A stretch of 37,556 bases of DNA from Deltaproteobacteria bacterium (GCA_013286585.1 JABDFK010000017.1:1-37556), one strand, 5' to 3'; numbered from the stretch's first letter, positions 23,505-32,096 are shown. Notes: generated by a model from the sequence alone, not told the origin. Program-made: numbers and translations.

Positions 23505-25243
23505 ACGATTCGCCCAAAATCCCGCTCTAGTTTTGAAAAGGGATACTCCACAGACACTGGGCGGCCGTGGGGACAGAATGAAGACAGCGGAAACTCGTCC
23601 ATCTGTTGCAGCAGCGCCTGCATTTCCTCTGTGGTTTGCGCCTGACCTGCGCGGATGGCCGAATGGCATGCCATAGAGGCACAAAGATCCGCGATAGTTT
23701 TTTCGATTTGATAGGAGCCGCCGTGATCCAGGATTTCTTGGGACATCTTTTCAAGTGCTGTCACCAGGGCGGACTCTTTAAGAGCGGCCGGTGCGGAACG
23801 AATTCCCAAAGTCGCGGGCCCCAAAGATTCAATTTCAATTCCCAGTTTTTGTAGGTCTGCGGAACAGCGAAGCAGGACTTCCATTTTATCCATGGATAAA
23901 TCCATGGCCAGTGGAAATAGAAAGTCCTGCACGTCCACAGGCTGACCTCTCCATGCGGACATTAATTTTTCGAACATCACTCGTTCATGAGCCGCATGCT
24001 GATCGACGAAAACCACGGCTTTGTCAGTTTGTCCGATCAGATAAGTCAAATCGGCCTGCCCCAAAACTTGCATAGAGGACCAGTGACCTGTTTTTTGCGG
24101 CATCGGAGCCACCGACGCCGGTTCGACGAAATGGGATTTCTGTTTGAACTGAATTCTGGAAAATTCTTGGTCGGCGAATTTCAAAGGCTCAATCACTGGC
24201 TGTGGCTGTTGCTGGGAGTAGGATTGAATCGCCTGACCGACATTTTCGCTCAGTGACTTAGGAATCCACGGTGCCTTCTCTAGCGTATCACGCACGCTGG
24301 CCTGAACCGCTCGGAAAGCCAGGCTGCTGTTGGCAAATTTCACCTGGGACTTGGATGGATGGATATTGACGTCGATCTCTGCCGGATCTGTTTCCACCCA
24401 AACTGCGGCGATGGGGTACTCGCCATGCATCAGCAAATTGCGGTAAGCTTCCATGACGGCCGCCTGTAAACTGCGATCTTGAATCCAACGATTTTGCGCG
24501 AACATCCAAATTTGTCGCGAGCTCTTCACGGTATTCGAGGGCGAAGCGAAAATTGCGGAGGCCTTGACCCCGTCGCGCTCGGCGGAGCCTTCGAACAACT
24601 CTTGCATCTCGAAAATCTGCTGCGCCCGTTCAAGCTTTGTTGCCACCTTCGGCCACAACGAAATCAGTTCTCGGTCCTGAGTCACGCGAAAGCTCACCTG
24701 CGGGTGAGACAAGGCCATGGCCTTAATTACGGTTTTGATCTGACTGGTTTCTGCGGAAGCTGATTTCAAAAATTTCAAACGTGCGGGCATATTGCCAAAG
24801 AGGTCTGAGATCTGGATGCGCGTCCCTTGAGTGTGACCCACGCCTTCGCTGGAATTGATTCGCCCGAACTCGCTGATGATGCGAGCACCGCTTTCGGAAG
24901 AAATGGATTTAGAACTTAGGCTCAATTTCGAAACAGCAGCGATACTCGCGAGCGCTTCGCCGCGAAAGCCGAAAGTGCTGAGCTTCCATAGATCATCGCT
25001 CTGCCGAATTTTACTGGTGGCGTGTCTGGCCAAGGCTTTGGATAAATCTTCAGCAGAAATTCCCTGGCCATTGTCGACCACGGTGACTTCGCGGCCGCCC
25101 TCGGAAAATTCGACGCTGATGTCGGTGCTGCCGGCATCTAAGCTGTTTTCCAAAAGCTCTTTCACCAAGTGCGCGGGACGTTCGACGACCTCCCCTGCGG
25201 CTATTTGATCGACGACTTCTGAGGCTAAGATTTCAATAGACAT
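23501..25243 (-). CDS. mutL: DNA mismatch repair protein MutL, with endonuclease motifs
   Basis: 580 residues. The N-terminal GHKL ATPase has VVDQIAAGEVVERPAHLVKE, ELLENSLDAG, VVDNGQGI and FGFRGEALASI. The C-terminal dimerisation domain contains DQHAAHERVMFE, which fits DQHA(x)2E(x)4E, plus ACHSAIRAGQ and FCPHGRPV. Those are the metal-site motifs of MutL proteins that nick DNA themselves, as in bacteria without MutH. The start is ATG at 25243 (MSIEILASEV), with GAGGGA about 11 bases before; the longer frame upstream adds residues unlike the family. It is coupled to miaA and follows the SH3/barrel gene by 31 bases. Confidence 0.95.
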   Translation of the reverse strand: MSIEILASEVVDQIAAGEVVERPAHLVKELLENSLDAGSTDISVEFSEGGREVTVVDNGQGISAEDLSKALARHATSKIRQSDDLWKLSTFGFRGEALASIAAVSKLSLSSKSISSESGARIISEFGRINSSEGVGHTQGTRIQISDLFGNMPARLKFLKSASAETSQIKTVIKAMALSHPQVSFRVTQDRELISLWPKVATKLERAQQIFEMQELFEGSAERDGVKASAIFASPSNTVKSSRQIWMFAQNRWIQDRSLQAAVMEAYRNLLMHGEYPIAAVWVETDPAEIDVNIHPSKSQVKFANSSLAFRAVQASVRDTLEKAPWIPKSLSENVGQAIQSYSQQQPQPVIEPLKFADQEFSRIQFKQKSHFVEPASVAPMPQKTGHWSSMQVLGQADLTYLIGQTDKAVVFVDQHAAHERVMFEKLMSAWRGQPVDVQDFLFPLAMDLSMDKMEVLLRCSADLQKLGIEIESLGPATLGIRSAPAALKESALVTALEKMSQEILDHGGSYQIEKTIADLCASMACHSAIRAGQAQTTEEMQALLQQMDEFPLSSFCPHGRPVSVEYPFSKLERDFGRIV

Positions 25244-25274
25244 AGTGGCTGTATCCCTCAGTTCGACAGGAGTG

Positions 25275-26126
25275 TCAAAACTGGAAAAGCAGTGATGTTC
25301 CAAGTCCCCAATACATGGTTTTTTCCCAGTTGTATTTGAACTCAGTGCGTAAACAGGTTCGTCCCATGCGCAGGCCAAAACCGGCGCTGAAAACAGCCCC
25401 CAAAATCATGTCATCCACGTCGTAGGAGTTGTTCTTTCCGGCGCTGGTGTAGGAAATACTGTAGTGGTCATATTTAAACATCGGCCCAAAACCCGCGTAG
25501 GTGGCGACATTCGCGGTCTGTGTGAAAATGCTTTCAAATTCAAAATCCGAGTGCAGAACCCAGCCATTCGCGCCACTGGTGGCCTCCGAATAGAAGGGCG
25601 GAGCACTTGGTAGAACGTTGATGTTGATCTCTGTCACCATGTCGCCTTCCACCATGAGATCCGGCCCTACCATTTTAAAGCCATAGAAAACTAGATTGGA
25701 GGTGGGCTGAATGCCCATGGTTTGCTCCTTATAACCGACGTAATCGATGGATAGGCCGCGGTAACGGCTGCTAGCAAAGGGAGTGTACTTTTTGTTTTCT
25801 TTCGGAGCCTCAGTTTTTGTCGCGGCCGCAGCCGGCTGAGTCTTTACCGAGTCACCCATCTTGAATTCAGCGTCCGAAATAAAACCCATTTTCCCATTGG
25901 GCAATTTGATGCGATGAAAAGCACCCATTTTATTGGCGCCCGGAAAAATCCTTTTAGAAACTTCCACTTTTTCGCCTTCAGGCAACTGCGCGATCGTATC
26001 AGAATCAAAATCCGGCTGTAAGAAAACCGAGGCGCCCTCGTTGGTGATCGTTGCTGGGTCCGCGGCACTCATTTGCGGCAGCAACAAAAAGACAGCGAAA
26101 AAAAGCGTGACCAAGATGCGAATCAT
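25275..26126 (-). CDS. Envelope protein with SH3-like domain and barrel-like C-terminus
   Basis: About 283 residues. Signal peptide: MIRILVTLFFAVFLLLPQMSAADP, cleaved near SAA. Residues ~25-85 form a bacterial SH3-like domain (ITNEGASVFLQPDFDSDTIA, LPEGEKVEV, RIKLPNGKMGFIS). A linker rich in Ala, Thr, Lys and Glu follows (TQPAAAATKTEAPKENKK), then about 160 residues of alternating strands with many Tyr/Phe, ending in LGTSLLFQF, an outer-membrane-type terminal Phe. I infer an outer-membrane barrel carrying a periplasmic SH3 module that may touch peptidoglycan. ATG at 26126 overlaps the stop of the glycosyltransferase gene (ATGA), which decides the start. Confidence 0.75.
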   Translation of the reverse strand: MIRILVTLFFAVFLLLPQMSAADPATITNEGASVFLQPDFDSDTIAQLPEGEKVEVSKRIFPGANKMGAFHRIKLPNGKMGFISDAEFKMGDSVKTQPAAAATKTEAPKENKKYTPFASSRYRGLSIDYVGYKEQTMGIQPTSNLVFYGFKMVGPDLMVEGDMVTEININVLPSAPPFYSEATSGANGWVLHSDFEFESIFTQTANVATYAGFGPMFKYDHYSISYTSAGKNNSYDVDDMILGAVFSAGFGLRMGRTCLRTEFKYNWEKTMYWGLGTSLLFQF

Positions 26127-26824
26127 TGAGCTTGGAACCGCATTTTCCACACCCGCCAAAATGCTTCTAGAACGATTTTCAGAGACATTTTGCTTTTACC
26201 AACACGGCGATCCTCAAAAACAATGGGCGACTCGCTTCCCTTACAACCGGCTCTTAAAGCGCGAAATTTTAATTCGATTTGGAAACTATAGCCATTGGAC
26301 TTAACTTCCGACAAATTGATTTTCCTCAGAGTTTCTTTTTTCCAGGCATTGAACCCACCCGTCCAATCGTTCAAGGGAAATCCCAAAATCAATCGCGAGT
26401 AAATTCCACCCCCGCGCGAAATGAGTTTTCGCATCAGTCCCCAGTTCACCGTGCGACCACCGTCCACGTAGCGAGAGCCCACGACAAAATCAGCGTTCTG
26501 GATTCGCTCCAAAATTTTCATCAGGTCATCCGGACGATGAGAAAAATCCGCGTCCATTTCTATCAGGACGTCGAAGCCATTTTTCATGCCCCACTCAAAA
26601 CCAGCTATATAGGCGCGGCCAAGGCCTTCCTTTTTCGCCCGGGAAAGCAGGTGCAAACGCGATTGATTTTGGGCCAACCGCTGAACCTCTTGGCCCGTGC
26701 CATCCGGAGATGAATCATCCACCACCAAAACATGAAAATCACTCTTCAAAGCGAACAGAGCCGCCGTGAGGTTCGGAATGTTTTCGATCTCATTATAAGT
26801 GGGAATAACAACAAGAGTTTTCAC
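26123..26824 (-). CDS. Polyprenol-phosphate glycosyltransferase, family 2 (DPM1-like)
   Basis: 233 residues. GT2 fold with VVIPTYNEIENI, LVVDDSSPDGTG, EMDADFSHRPDDL (the DxD metal site), VVGSRYVDGGRTVNW, and ILGFPLNDWTGGFNAWKKE. These are the marks of polyprenol monophosphomannose synthase-type enzymes that move a sugar from a nucleotide to a lipid phosphate at the inner membrane. The C-terminus stops without extra membrane spans, as in soluble DPM1 forms. It is coupled to the next gene by an ATGA overlap. The sugar cannot be told from sequence. Confidence 0.92.
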   Translation of the reverse strand: MKTLVVIPTYNEIENIPNLTAALFALKSDFHVLVVDDSSPDGTGQEVQRLAQNQSRLHLLSRAKKEGLGRAYIAGFEWGMKNGFDVLIEMDADFSHRPDDLMKILERIQNADFVVGSRYVDGGRTVNWGLMRKLISRGGGIYSRLILGFPLNDWTGGFNAWKKETLRKINLSEVKSNGYSFQIELKFRALRAGCKGSESPIVFEDRRVGKSKMSLKIVLEAFWRVWKMRFQAQ

Positions 26825-26871
26825 CGGCCCTTAGTCTAGGACAAGGTGCCAAGGCTGTCTAGGTTCGTTTA

Positions 26872-27327
26872 TCAAATTTCCTTGGAAACTAGGCGGCCTT
26901 TGGCTAAGGAAGCAGCAGTTGGTGACTCTGCGGCAGGCTTTTTCTTTCTTAAAACCGGGATATCCAGTCTTCGCTTGAGCAAAGAAGCCGGATCCTTTTC
27001 CCGTTTCTCGAGAGTGATTTTCACCTTGTCGGCCGCCTTGGTGCTGTCTTTTAAATAAAGAACTGGGTCAAATCCACAGAATCGACACACGATATTCAGA
27101 CGCCAACGGATCTGCACGAAAGTTTCGGCCAAAGCCAAATAGGCAACCAGAAACAACATCACACGGGGATCAAAATGCTGCCAAATTGCCAACATGGTTA
27201 GGCCAGAGGCCAGCACCGCCGCGACCACATTAAAAATGTTGATTCGCCGTTTCGTGTAAACCACTCTTTCGGACTTACAGAAGGCGCAGTAACATTTTTT
27301 GCGGACAGCAAATATCGTCATATCCAT
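26872..27327 (-). CDS. Small membrane protein with two Cys clusters
   Basis: 151 residues, no family recognised. The N-terminus carries CYCAFCKSE, and after two hydrophobic segments (FNVVAAVLASGLTMLAIW and VMLFLVAYLALAETFV) comes CRFCGFDP, so two Cys pairs could bind one zinc ion. The remaining 55 residues are Lys/Arg-rich and cytoplasmic-looking. The first ATG (27327) directly follows an extended -10 promoter; a second in-frame ATG at 27321 is where a transcript would be expected to start, so the true start may be 27321 on a leaderless message. It leads the run of minus-strand genes to mutL and miaA, with 47 bases to the glycosyltransferase. Confidence 0.7.
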   Translation of the reverse strand: MDMTIFAVRKKCYCAFCKSERVVYTKRRINIFNVVAAVLASGLTMLAIWQHFDPRVMLFLVAYLALAETFVQIRWRLNIVCRFCGFDPVLYLKDSTKAADKVKITLEKREKDPASLLKRRLDIPVLRKKKPAAESPTAASLAKGRLVSKEI

Positions 27328-27336
27328 ATTATGCCA
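27328..27336 (-). promoter_or_regulatory. Extended -10 promoter abutting the start of the small membrane protein gene
   Basis: On the minus strand TGG-CATAAT (27336-27328) is an extended -10 element; the -35 region at usual spacing (TTCCGA or TTTCCG) is weak. The -10 touches the ATG at 27327, so RNA would start at about the second ATG, 27321. No ribosome site is present. Confidence 0.45.
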
Positions 27337-27366
27337 AAAAAGTGGTCCAGTCGGAAAGAGGCGAAT

Positions 27367-27394
27367 TTGGTTTTTCGAATAATTTTGTTACAAT
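27367..27394 (+). promoter_or_regulatory. Promoter six bases before the outer-membrane protein gene
   Basis: TTGGTT (27367-27372), 16 bases, TACAAT (27389-27394), with TGT right before the -10 making an extended -10. Six bases then separate it from the ATG at 27401, so transcription would begin at or next to the start codon. No ribosome site is visible. Confidence 0.5.
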
Positions 27395-27400
27395 TTAGAA

Positions 27401-28057
27401 ATGAAGAAAGATCTATTTTTAATCGCGTCTGTGGTGTCTTTTGTAGGATTGCTCTTTTTGCTTGAGACCAAGGTCCAGGCACAGGAATACGAAGAAGTTT
27501 CTTACGAAGATCTTGTCAATCAAATCAATAAAAAGCGCGCGCGCGTTTCTGAGACCAGCAACAACACCAGCATACTCGATGACATCACCATTCACGCGGG
27601 CTTCGGACTGCTGACGTCATCTATGTTGGTCAGTGAATCGGTTCGCAACAGCCAAATTCAGCTCAACGGTTTTCAATTGTCCTTCGGCATTGATCTGTTT
27701 TCACCGCTCTGGGTGGCGGAAGCGGCGATTCGAAATTTTGGCTCTGGAAGCAGTGGCTCTGCCAACTATTCTTTTCGCGAACTGGATATGAAAGTATTGT
27801 ACCGATCAGCAGCCAATCCCGGCGACATCGGCATTCGTGTGGGCGGCGGACTTGCGACGCAGTATCTGACTCTGAACGATGTGGGCGCTAGTATCGATGA
27901 ATCCGCCCCAGCATCGGTCGTTTTCGCCGGAGTTGAAAGCAAAGTCAGTCGCAATCTGGCCATCGGTGCAGAACTGGGTTATCGCAATTCATTGTTATCC
28001 AACGCCGCCAATCGTGATTCGGTGGATCTGACCTTTAGATTGGATTCTTTCTTTTAA
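27401..28057 (+). CDS. Outer-membrane beta-barrel protein, small
   Basis: 218 residues. Signal peptide MKKDLFLIASVVSFVGLLFLLETKVQAQE, cleaved near AQA/AQE. A charged linker (YEEVSYEDLVNQINKKRARVSETS) leads into about 160 residues of amphipathic strands: ITIHAGFGLLTSSML, LSFGIDLFSPLWVAE, GIRVGGGLATQYLTL, and the closing strand VDLTFRLDSFF with C-terminal Phe, the usual sorting signal of barrel proteins. Size and pattern suggest an 8-stranded barrel, similar to OmpA/OmpW-like folds. The signal peptide fixes the start. The next gene begins in the stop codon (TAATG). Confidence 0.8.
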   Translation: MKKDLFLIASVVSFVGLLFLLETKVQAQEYEEVSYEDLVNQINKKRARVSETSNNTSILDDITIHAGFGLLTSSMLVSESVRNSQIQLNGFQLSFGIDLFSPLWVAEAAIRNFGSGSSGSANYSFRELDMKVLYRSAANPGDIGIRVGGGLATQYLTLNDVGASIDESAPASVVFAGVESKVSRNLAIGAELGYRNSLLSNAANRDSVDLTFRLDSFF

Positions 28058-28791
28058 TGGGACTGATTGTACTAGTACTTAGTGCTTTGCTCATTCTATT
28101 TGTGGTGCAAGACAATCGTCGTCGACACCGCCGAAGACCCGCCATCGCTTTAAGACCCAATTGCCTGATCACTGGTTCGCCCCTCTTGTTTGTCAGCGGG
28201 AAAAGATCGCTGTTTTACTTTCTATCGTTTTGGGGGGACCTTCCACATTTCTTAGCCCAACATGGTTACGAAGTTTTTCATCTGAATCTTCCCTGGAAGT
28301 CAGAGGCCACCCGCTTAAAAACTTTAAGCTCATTTCTGCACGAGCAAATCCAGAAAGATCGAAAATTTCATCTGGTGATCGAATCTAGTAGCAGAACCAT
28401 CGTAGAAAAACTTTTTTTGGCCGAGCACATGGAAAGCGTCAGTTCGTGTATGGAAATCTCTTCCATGGATGTCAGAACTGCCCTTGGAAAATGTCCGTTA
28501 CTTAGGCCACTTCAACAGCCTATCGATCAAATTGTCTTACCGGTGAAGGGGCGCAGTCCCTTATGGAGGCTCCACGAATGGCGAACTCAGCAAACTCCGA
28601 CTCTAGATTTACGTCAGCAACTGAACCTTCATCGCGGCACTCGCCGAAACTTTGATATTATTTTAGATCAAGTCATCCTCATCGCAGAAAAAGATTTTTC
28701 CAGCCAAGAAACTACAACAGGAGAAGCACCACATGACTCATCTGCAAATCGACCTTCGGGAAATATTCTTTTCCCTGCGGAGTTTTCTTAA
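28057..28791 (+). CDS. Membrane-anchored protein, degenerate alpha/beta-hydrolase-like
   Basis: 244 residues. One N-terminal membrane segment (IVLVLSALLILFVVQ) and a run of Arg (NRRRHRRRP) place the bulk in the cytoplasm by the positive-inside rule. The body resembles a lipase-like alpha/beta hydrolase: SPLLFVSGKRSLFYFLSFWGDLPHFLAQHGYEVFHLNL fits the first strands and oxyanion region, but the nucleophile elbow normally GxSxG is instead LVIESSSRT. Activity is therefore doubtful. It begins one base into the barrel gene stop and overlaps the next gene by 59 bases, so it lies inside a tight cluster. Similarity is by eye only. Confidence 0.65.
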   Translation: MGLIVLVLSALLILFVVQDNRRRHRRRPAIALRPNCLITGSPLLFVSGKRSLFYFLSFWGDLPHFLAQHGYEVFHLNLPWKSEATRLKTLSSFLHEQIQKDRKFHLVIESSSRTIVEKLFLAEHMESVSSCMEISSMDVRTALGKCPLLRPLQQPIDQIVLPVKGRSPLWRLHEWRTQQTPTLDLRQQLNLHRGTRRNFDIILDQVILIAEKDFSSQETTTGEAPHDSSANRPSGNILFPAEFS

Positions 28792-29335
28792 GCATCCTGT
28801 CCAAGAAATTCGAAAAATACCCCATTGGGAATGGCGCCGACTGATCCTAGCACAGCTCTTGGTCACAATGATCAGCGGCTTTCTAGCGGGATTGATTCAC
28901 CATTCTGTCTACGCTATTTTTCTGAATATGCTGCTGATGCCGATCTTGACCCTGATCACCGCCTTCATCTCTAGCCTATTTTTCTTTTACACGTTTCAAA
29001 TCGTCTCTGAAAAAATCATCGAATTTCGGCTGATTTTTACAGCCGTGTTCTTTGCCAACGTGCCCTTTTTTATTTTCCAAATCATCATGGGATATTTTCC
29101 GCCCATCCTGTTGGTGGGATTGGCCTTCACGGGATTGCTTTTGATCGTCGCATTTGTGGATAATTTTCTGCTACCACGAAAATTCGTGACTCGATTGATC
29201 GCTGGAATCTACGTTATTTTCGTTATGACTTATTTGGTCGCCTGGTTCTCTACCAATCACTCGACCGACAACTGGCACGAGTCTTCAACCAGTGCTCCAG
29301 CTGTGCAGCTGGGTAAAGATCCGTCGGCTCATTGA
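28733..29335 (+). CDS. Multi-span inner-membrane protein, Yip1-like
   Basis: 200 residues with about five hydrophobic spans (LILAQLLVTMISGFLAGLI, ILTLITAFISSLFFFYTF, LIFTAVFFANVPFFIFQII, ILLVGLAFTGLLLIVAF, LIAGIYVIFVMTYLVAW). Topology and spacing resemble Yip1-type membrane proteins, a weak call. A good ribosome site, AGGAG, lies nine bases before the ATG, which supports the start although it is 59 bases inside the previous gene. The Ser/Thr-rich tail (STNHSTDNWHESSTSAPA) is soluble. The function is unknown. Confidence 0.7.
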   Translation: MTHLQIDLREIFFSLRSFLKHPVQEIRKIPHWEWRRLILAQLLVTMISGFLAGLIHHSVYAIFLNMLLMPILTLITAFISSLFFFYTFQIVSEKIIEFRLIFTAVFFANVPFFIFQIIMGYFPPILLVGLAFTGLLLIVAFVDNFLLPRKFVTRLIAGIYVIFVMTYLVAWFSTNHSTDNWHESSTSAPAVQLGKDPSAH

Positions 29336-29397
29336 TTCGGATTGCTAAAACTTGCCGGCATTGGCATAGTCCTTGATCTCATCTTACTGAGGTCCCT

Positions 29398-30309
29398 ATG
29401 TATTTAGCTCAACTTACGTATAATCGGTCGGCCTGTCCAAAAACCAGACAGCTGTTTAGATTATGTACTCGTACGGTTTTGGCGGGATTGGCACTTGCGA
29501 CTCTGTTTTTTGTTCAGACAGCCTTTGCGAATGGCGATGGATGTCGTGAAGTGTACAAAAATAACAGCCACGATACCGATCCTTTTCAGCCGGAATATCT
29601 GACACAAAGTTCAAGAGAAGAACCCTCCACCTATACATCAAACGAAATTGGACAAGATCCAGAGATTGTCTCTGTCATGCTTTTTCTGGCTAAAGCCCTT
29701 CAACATGATCTTTCGATTTCAGATACTGACTTTTTGAAAATAAAATCAATTGTCGCTCAATTTGATCCAAGAATACTTGATCCACAAACCATCCATAGAC
29801 TTGAATACATCGCGAAAGAACTCATCCTGCATACTGTTAATCTCGAACATACCATTGCCAAGCTCGATGAACTTGGTCTCAGAGAAAAATTAGTTAAAAT
29901 GGGTAACCCCCGGAAATTAGACAGCGCCAGTCACCTGCTCAACAAAGAACCCTTGAGATCATATCCGGTCGGTCAAGGGGGAGGAAGAACTGCTGCTCAG
30001 CTAGGCCTGAGTATCGTGAATCATGGCACAAGGAGTAGGGAGGTCTATGATGCAATCACAAGCTCACCTTCCGGTGAGCCTAACGCTTTTATTTCTCGCG
30101 CATATGCGTTTAGAGAAAATGCGAATTATGGTAATGGTTTCTATACAGCTAAAGGAACAGATGACGCATATAATTTTGGACTGAAGGTTTATCTTATTCT
30201 TGATCCGAATGCACGAGAGGGAACTGATTTTATCTATGTACGTCTCCATCAGTGGGTCATTATACTCAATAAAAGTGCGGTGAAGGTAGTTCCAGAGTCA
30301 CCTAACTAG
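29398..30309 (+). CDS. Secreted PARP-like ADP-ribosyltransferase candidate
   Basis: 303 residues. The signal segment RTVLAGLALATLFFVQTAFA (about residues 25-44) suggests export after AFA. Residues 45-190 are unassigned, mostly helical. The C-terminal third has the layout of H-Y-E ADP-ribosyltransferases: VNHGTRSREVYDAI (His209-Gly210), then YGNGFYTAKGTDDAYNFG (Tyr249 and Ala257, like the Gly-x-Gly-x-Tyr-Phe core of PARPs and DUF3990 proteins), then HQWVIILNKSAVKVV near residue 284, aligning with the EYVVYNPSQI strand that carries the Glu; here Gln285 replaces it. The start ATG has GAGG five bases before. In 60-base stretches I counted, GC falls to 30-35%, below neighbouring pnp at about 50%, so transfer is possible. 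Confidence 0.7.
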   Translation: MYLAQLTYNRSACPKTRQLFRLCTRTVLAGLALATLFFVQTAFANGDGCREVYKNNSHDTDPFQPEYLTQSSREEPSTYTSNEIGQDPEIVSVMLFLAKALQHDLSISDTDFLKIKSIVAQFDPRILDPQTIHRLEYIAKELILHTVNLEHTIAKLDELGLREKLVKMGNPRKLDSASHLLNKEPLRSYPVGQGGGRTAAQLGLSIVNHGTRSREVYDAITSSPSGEPNAFISRAYAFRENANYGNGFYTAKGTDDAYNFGLKVYLILDPNAREGTDFIYVRLHQWVIILNKSAVKVVPESPN

Positions 30310-30353
30310 GGACTGAGCGATACCCTCCCCGCTTGCTGAACTTTCTACAACTC

Positions 30354-30806
30354 CTATCGTGCGACTCCCGTAGAACCAAAACCACCGGCACCACGTTCAG
30401 TGCTAGTCAAATCTTCCACTAGCTCAAACTCCGCCTGTACCACCGGAGCCAGCACCAACTGCGCGATGCGATCTTGATTTTCAATCACGAAATCGACTTT
30501 GCTCAGATTGACCAAAATAATTTTCACTTCACCGCGATAATCAGCATCGATGGTGCCTGGCGTATTCAACAGCGTGATTCCGTTCTTAGCGGCTAAACCG
30601 CTGCGAGGCCGAGCCTGAATTTCGTATCCCGCGGGAATCTCGAAACTGAGACCCGTGGGAATCATGGCTTTTTCCCCGGCAGGCAACACGAACCGCTCGG
30701 CCAGTTGTGCACGAACATCGAAGCCCGATGCCAGTGCCGACTGATAAGCCGGAAGCTCCCCATGGAAATTAGATAATTTTTTGATTTTGATCGCCACTTT
30801 TTTCAT
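30354..30806 (-). CDS. dut: dUTP diphosphatase (trimeric dUTPase)
   Basis: 150 residues. It hydrolyses dUTP to dUMP and pyrophosphate, keeping uracil out of DNA. The five dUTPase motifs are present: [41 protein letters not shown] and the C-terminal [10 protein letters not shown]. Three start codons lie in a row (GTG 30812, ATG 30809, ATG 30806); AAGGGG is spaced best for 30806, so I chose it. It begins a few bases after the M16 peptidase gene and ends the rpsO-pnp-M16-dut run. No clear terminator lies in the 44 bases to the facing gene. Confidence 0.96.
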   Translation of the reverse strand: MKKVAIKIKKLSNFHGELPAYQSALASGFDVRAQLAERFVLPAGEKAMIPTGLSFEIPAGYEIQARPRSGLAAKNGITLLNTPGTIDADYRGEVKIILVNLSKVDFVIENQDRIAQLVLAPVVQAEFELVEDLTSTERGAGGFGSTGVAR

Positions 30807-30815
30807 CATCACCCC

Positions 30816-32084
30816 TTATTTTCCGACTTCGGCCTCTAAAAACCAAGGTTCTAAATCTTTGGCTCCGCCGCCCATCATGATCATCGCTAGTGAATCGGGC
30901 ACGATGTAGCGCTGAACAAATTCATTCACTGACTTTTCTGATACCTGATCGATCTCTTCAATCACGGTTTCCACCGGCTTGTATTTTCCGAAAACCATTT
31001 CATTGACAGCTATAGAGCTCATGCGATTGTCGACATCTTCCGAACCCAGAAGAACCGCGCCCTTCACTTGAGTTTTGAACAAATCCAAATCGTGGCGCGA
31101 AATCTTGTTCTTTCGTAAGCGCAAAATTTCTTGGCCGACACACTTCACCACTTGCTTCATGTTCTTCTTTTCACAAGCGGCGTAGATATTAATGCAACCA
31201 TAATCGTCGAAAGTATTCAGACTGGAATAGATGGAATAGACCAAACCGCGTTTCTCACGCACGCTTTGGAATAGTTTCGAAGTCATGCCCCCGCCCAAAA
31301 GCGCATTCACGATGTAGGCATCAAAGCGATTGCGATCGCGAAAACTTGTCACCGGAAGTCCCATGCACAGATGCACTTGCTCGCTGGATTTCTCGGCGAC
31401 GAATCTCACCGGCTTGTGCACGGGCTTGGTGCGATCCACTTTGAAATGGCGTTTCTTCTTGTGACCCAAAAACTCTTCCACTGCTTGCACCAAGTCATGA
31501 TGATCCAGATTGCCGGCAGCCGCGACGATGATGTTGTTGGCGGAATAATTACGTTGATAATAAGCCTGCAACTGCTTCATTTTCATGTGCGCGATGGATT
31601 TTATATTTCCCAGGATCGGTTTTCCCAGCGCACTCTTGGGCAAAGTCTTGTCGAAGTAGACATCGTAGATCATGTCCTCAAGATCATCTTCGCCCATGGC
31701 GATCTCTTGCAAAATCACCGAGCGTTCCAGTTCGTAGTCCTCTTTGCGCATTTGCATGTTGCAAACCAGATCCGAAAGAACTTCCAGACCTTTTTTCCAA
31801 TGATCCTTCAAAAGCAGACAATGATAAACGGTGTATTCGCGAGTGGTGTAAGCGTTGAGCTCCCCACCCAGTTGTTCAAGGCTTTTTGCTAGCTGATAAG
31901 CCGAGCGGGTTTTCGTTCCCTTGAAGACCATGTGTTCTAAGAAATGCGAGATCCCAGCGTTTTCGGATTCTTCATCCCGAGTGCCCGTGAGAACCCAAAC
32001 ACCGATAGAAACGGCACGGGATCCAGGGTGATTTTCCGTCACCACCCGAATCCCATTTTTAAGCTCGGTCTTCTTGAACTGCAT
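30816..32084 (-). CDS. M16 family zinc peptidase (processing-peptidase-like)
   Basis: 422 residues, the size of bacterial single M16 subunits. The inverted zinc motif HFLEH (His47, Glu50, His51) is followed 76 residues later by Glu127 in ERSVILQEIAMGED, the expected third ligand. GGELNAYTTREYTVYHC matches mitochondrial-processing-peptidase beta-type proteins, and the C-terminal lobe has LLGGGMTSKLFQSVREKRGLVYSIYS, the glycine-rich substrate region. So the catalytic residues are intact. The gene sits between pnp (12 bases) and dut (9 bases), an order kept in related groups. The substrate is unknown. Confidence 0.95.
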   Translation of the reverse strand: MQFKKTELKNGIRVVTENHPGSRAVSIGVWVLTGTRDEESENAGISHFLEHMVFKGTKTRSAYQLAKSLEQLGGELNAYTTREYTVYHCLLLKDHWKKGLEVLSDLVCNMQMRKEDYELERSVILQEIAMGEDDLEDMIYDVYFDKTLPKSALGKPILGNIKSIAHMKMKQLQAYYQRNYSANNIIVAAAGNLDHHDLVQAVEEFLGHKKKRHFKVDRTKPVHKPVRFVAEKSSEQVHLCMGLPVTSFRDRNRFDAYIVNALLGGGMTSKLFQSVREKRGLVYSIYSSLNTFDDYGCINIYAACEKKNMKQVVKCVGQEILRLRKNKISRHDLDLFKTQVKGAVLLGSEDVDNRMSSIAVNEMVFGKYKPVETVIEEIDQVSEKSVNEFVQRYIVPDSLAMIMMGGGAKDLEPWFLEAEVGK

Positions 32085-32096
32085 TTAGAACCAGAC

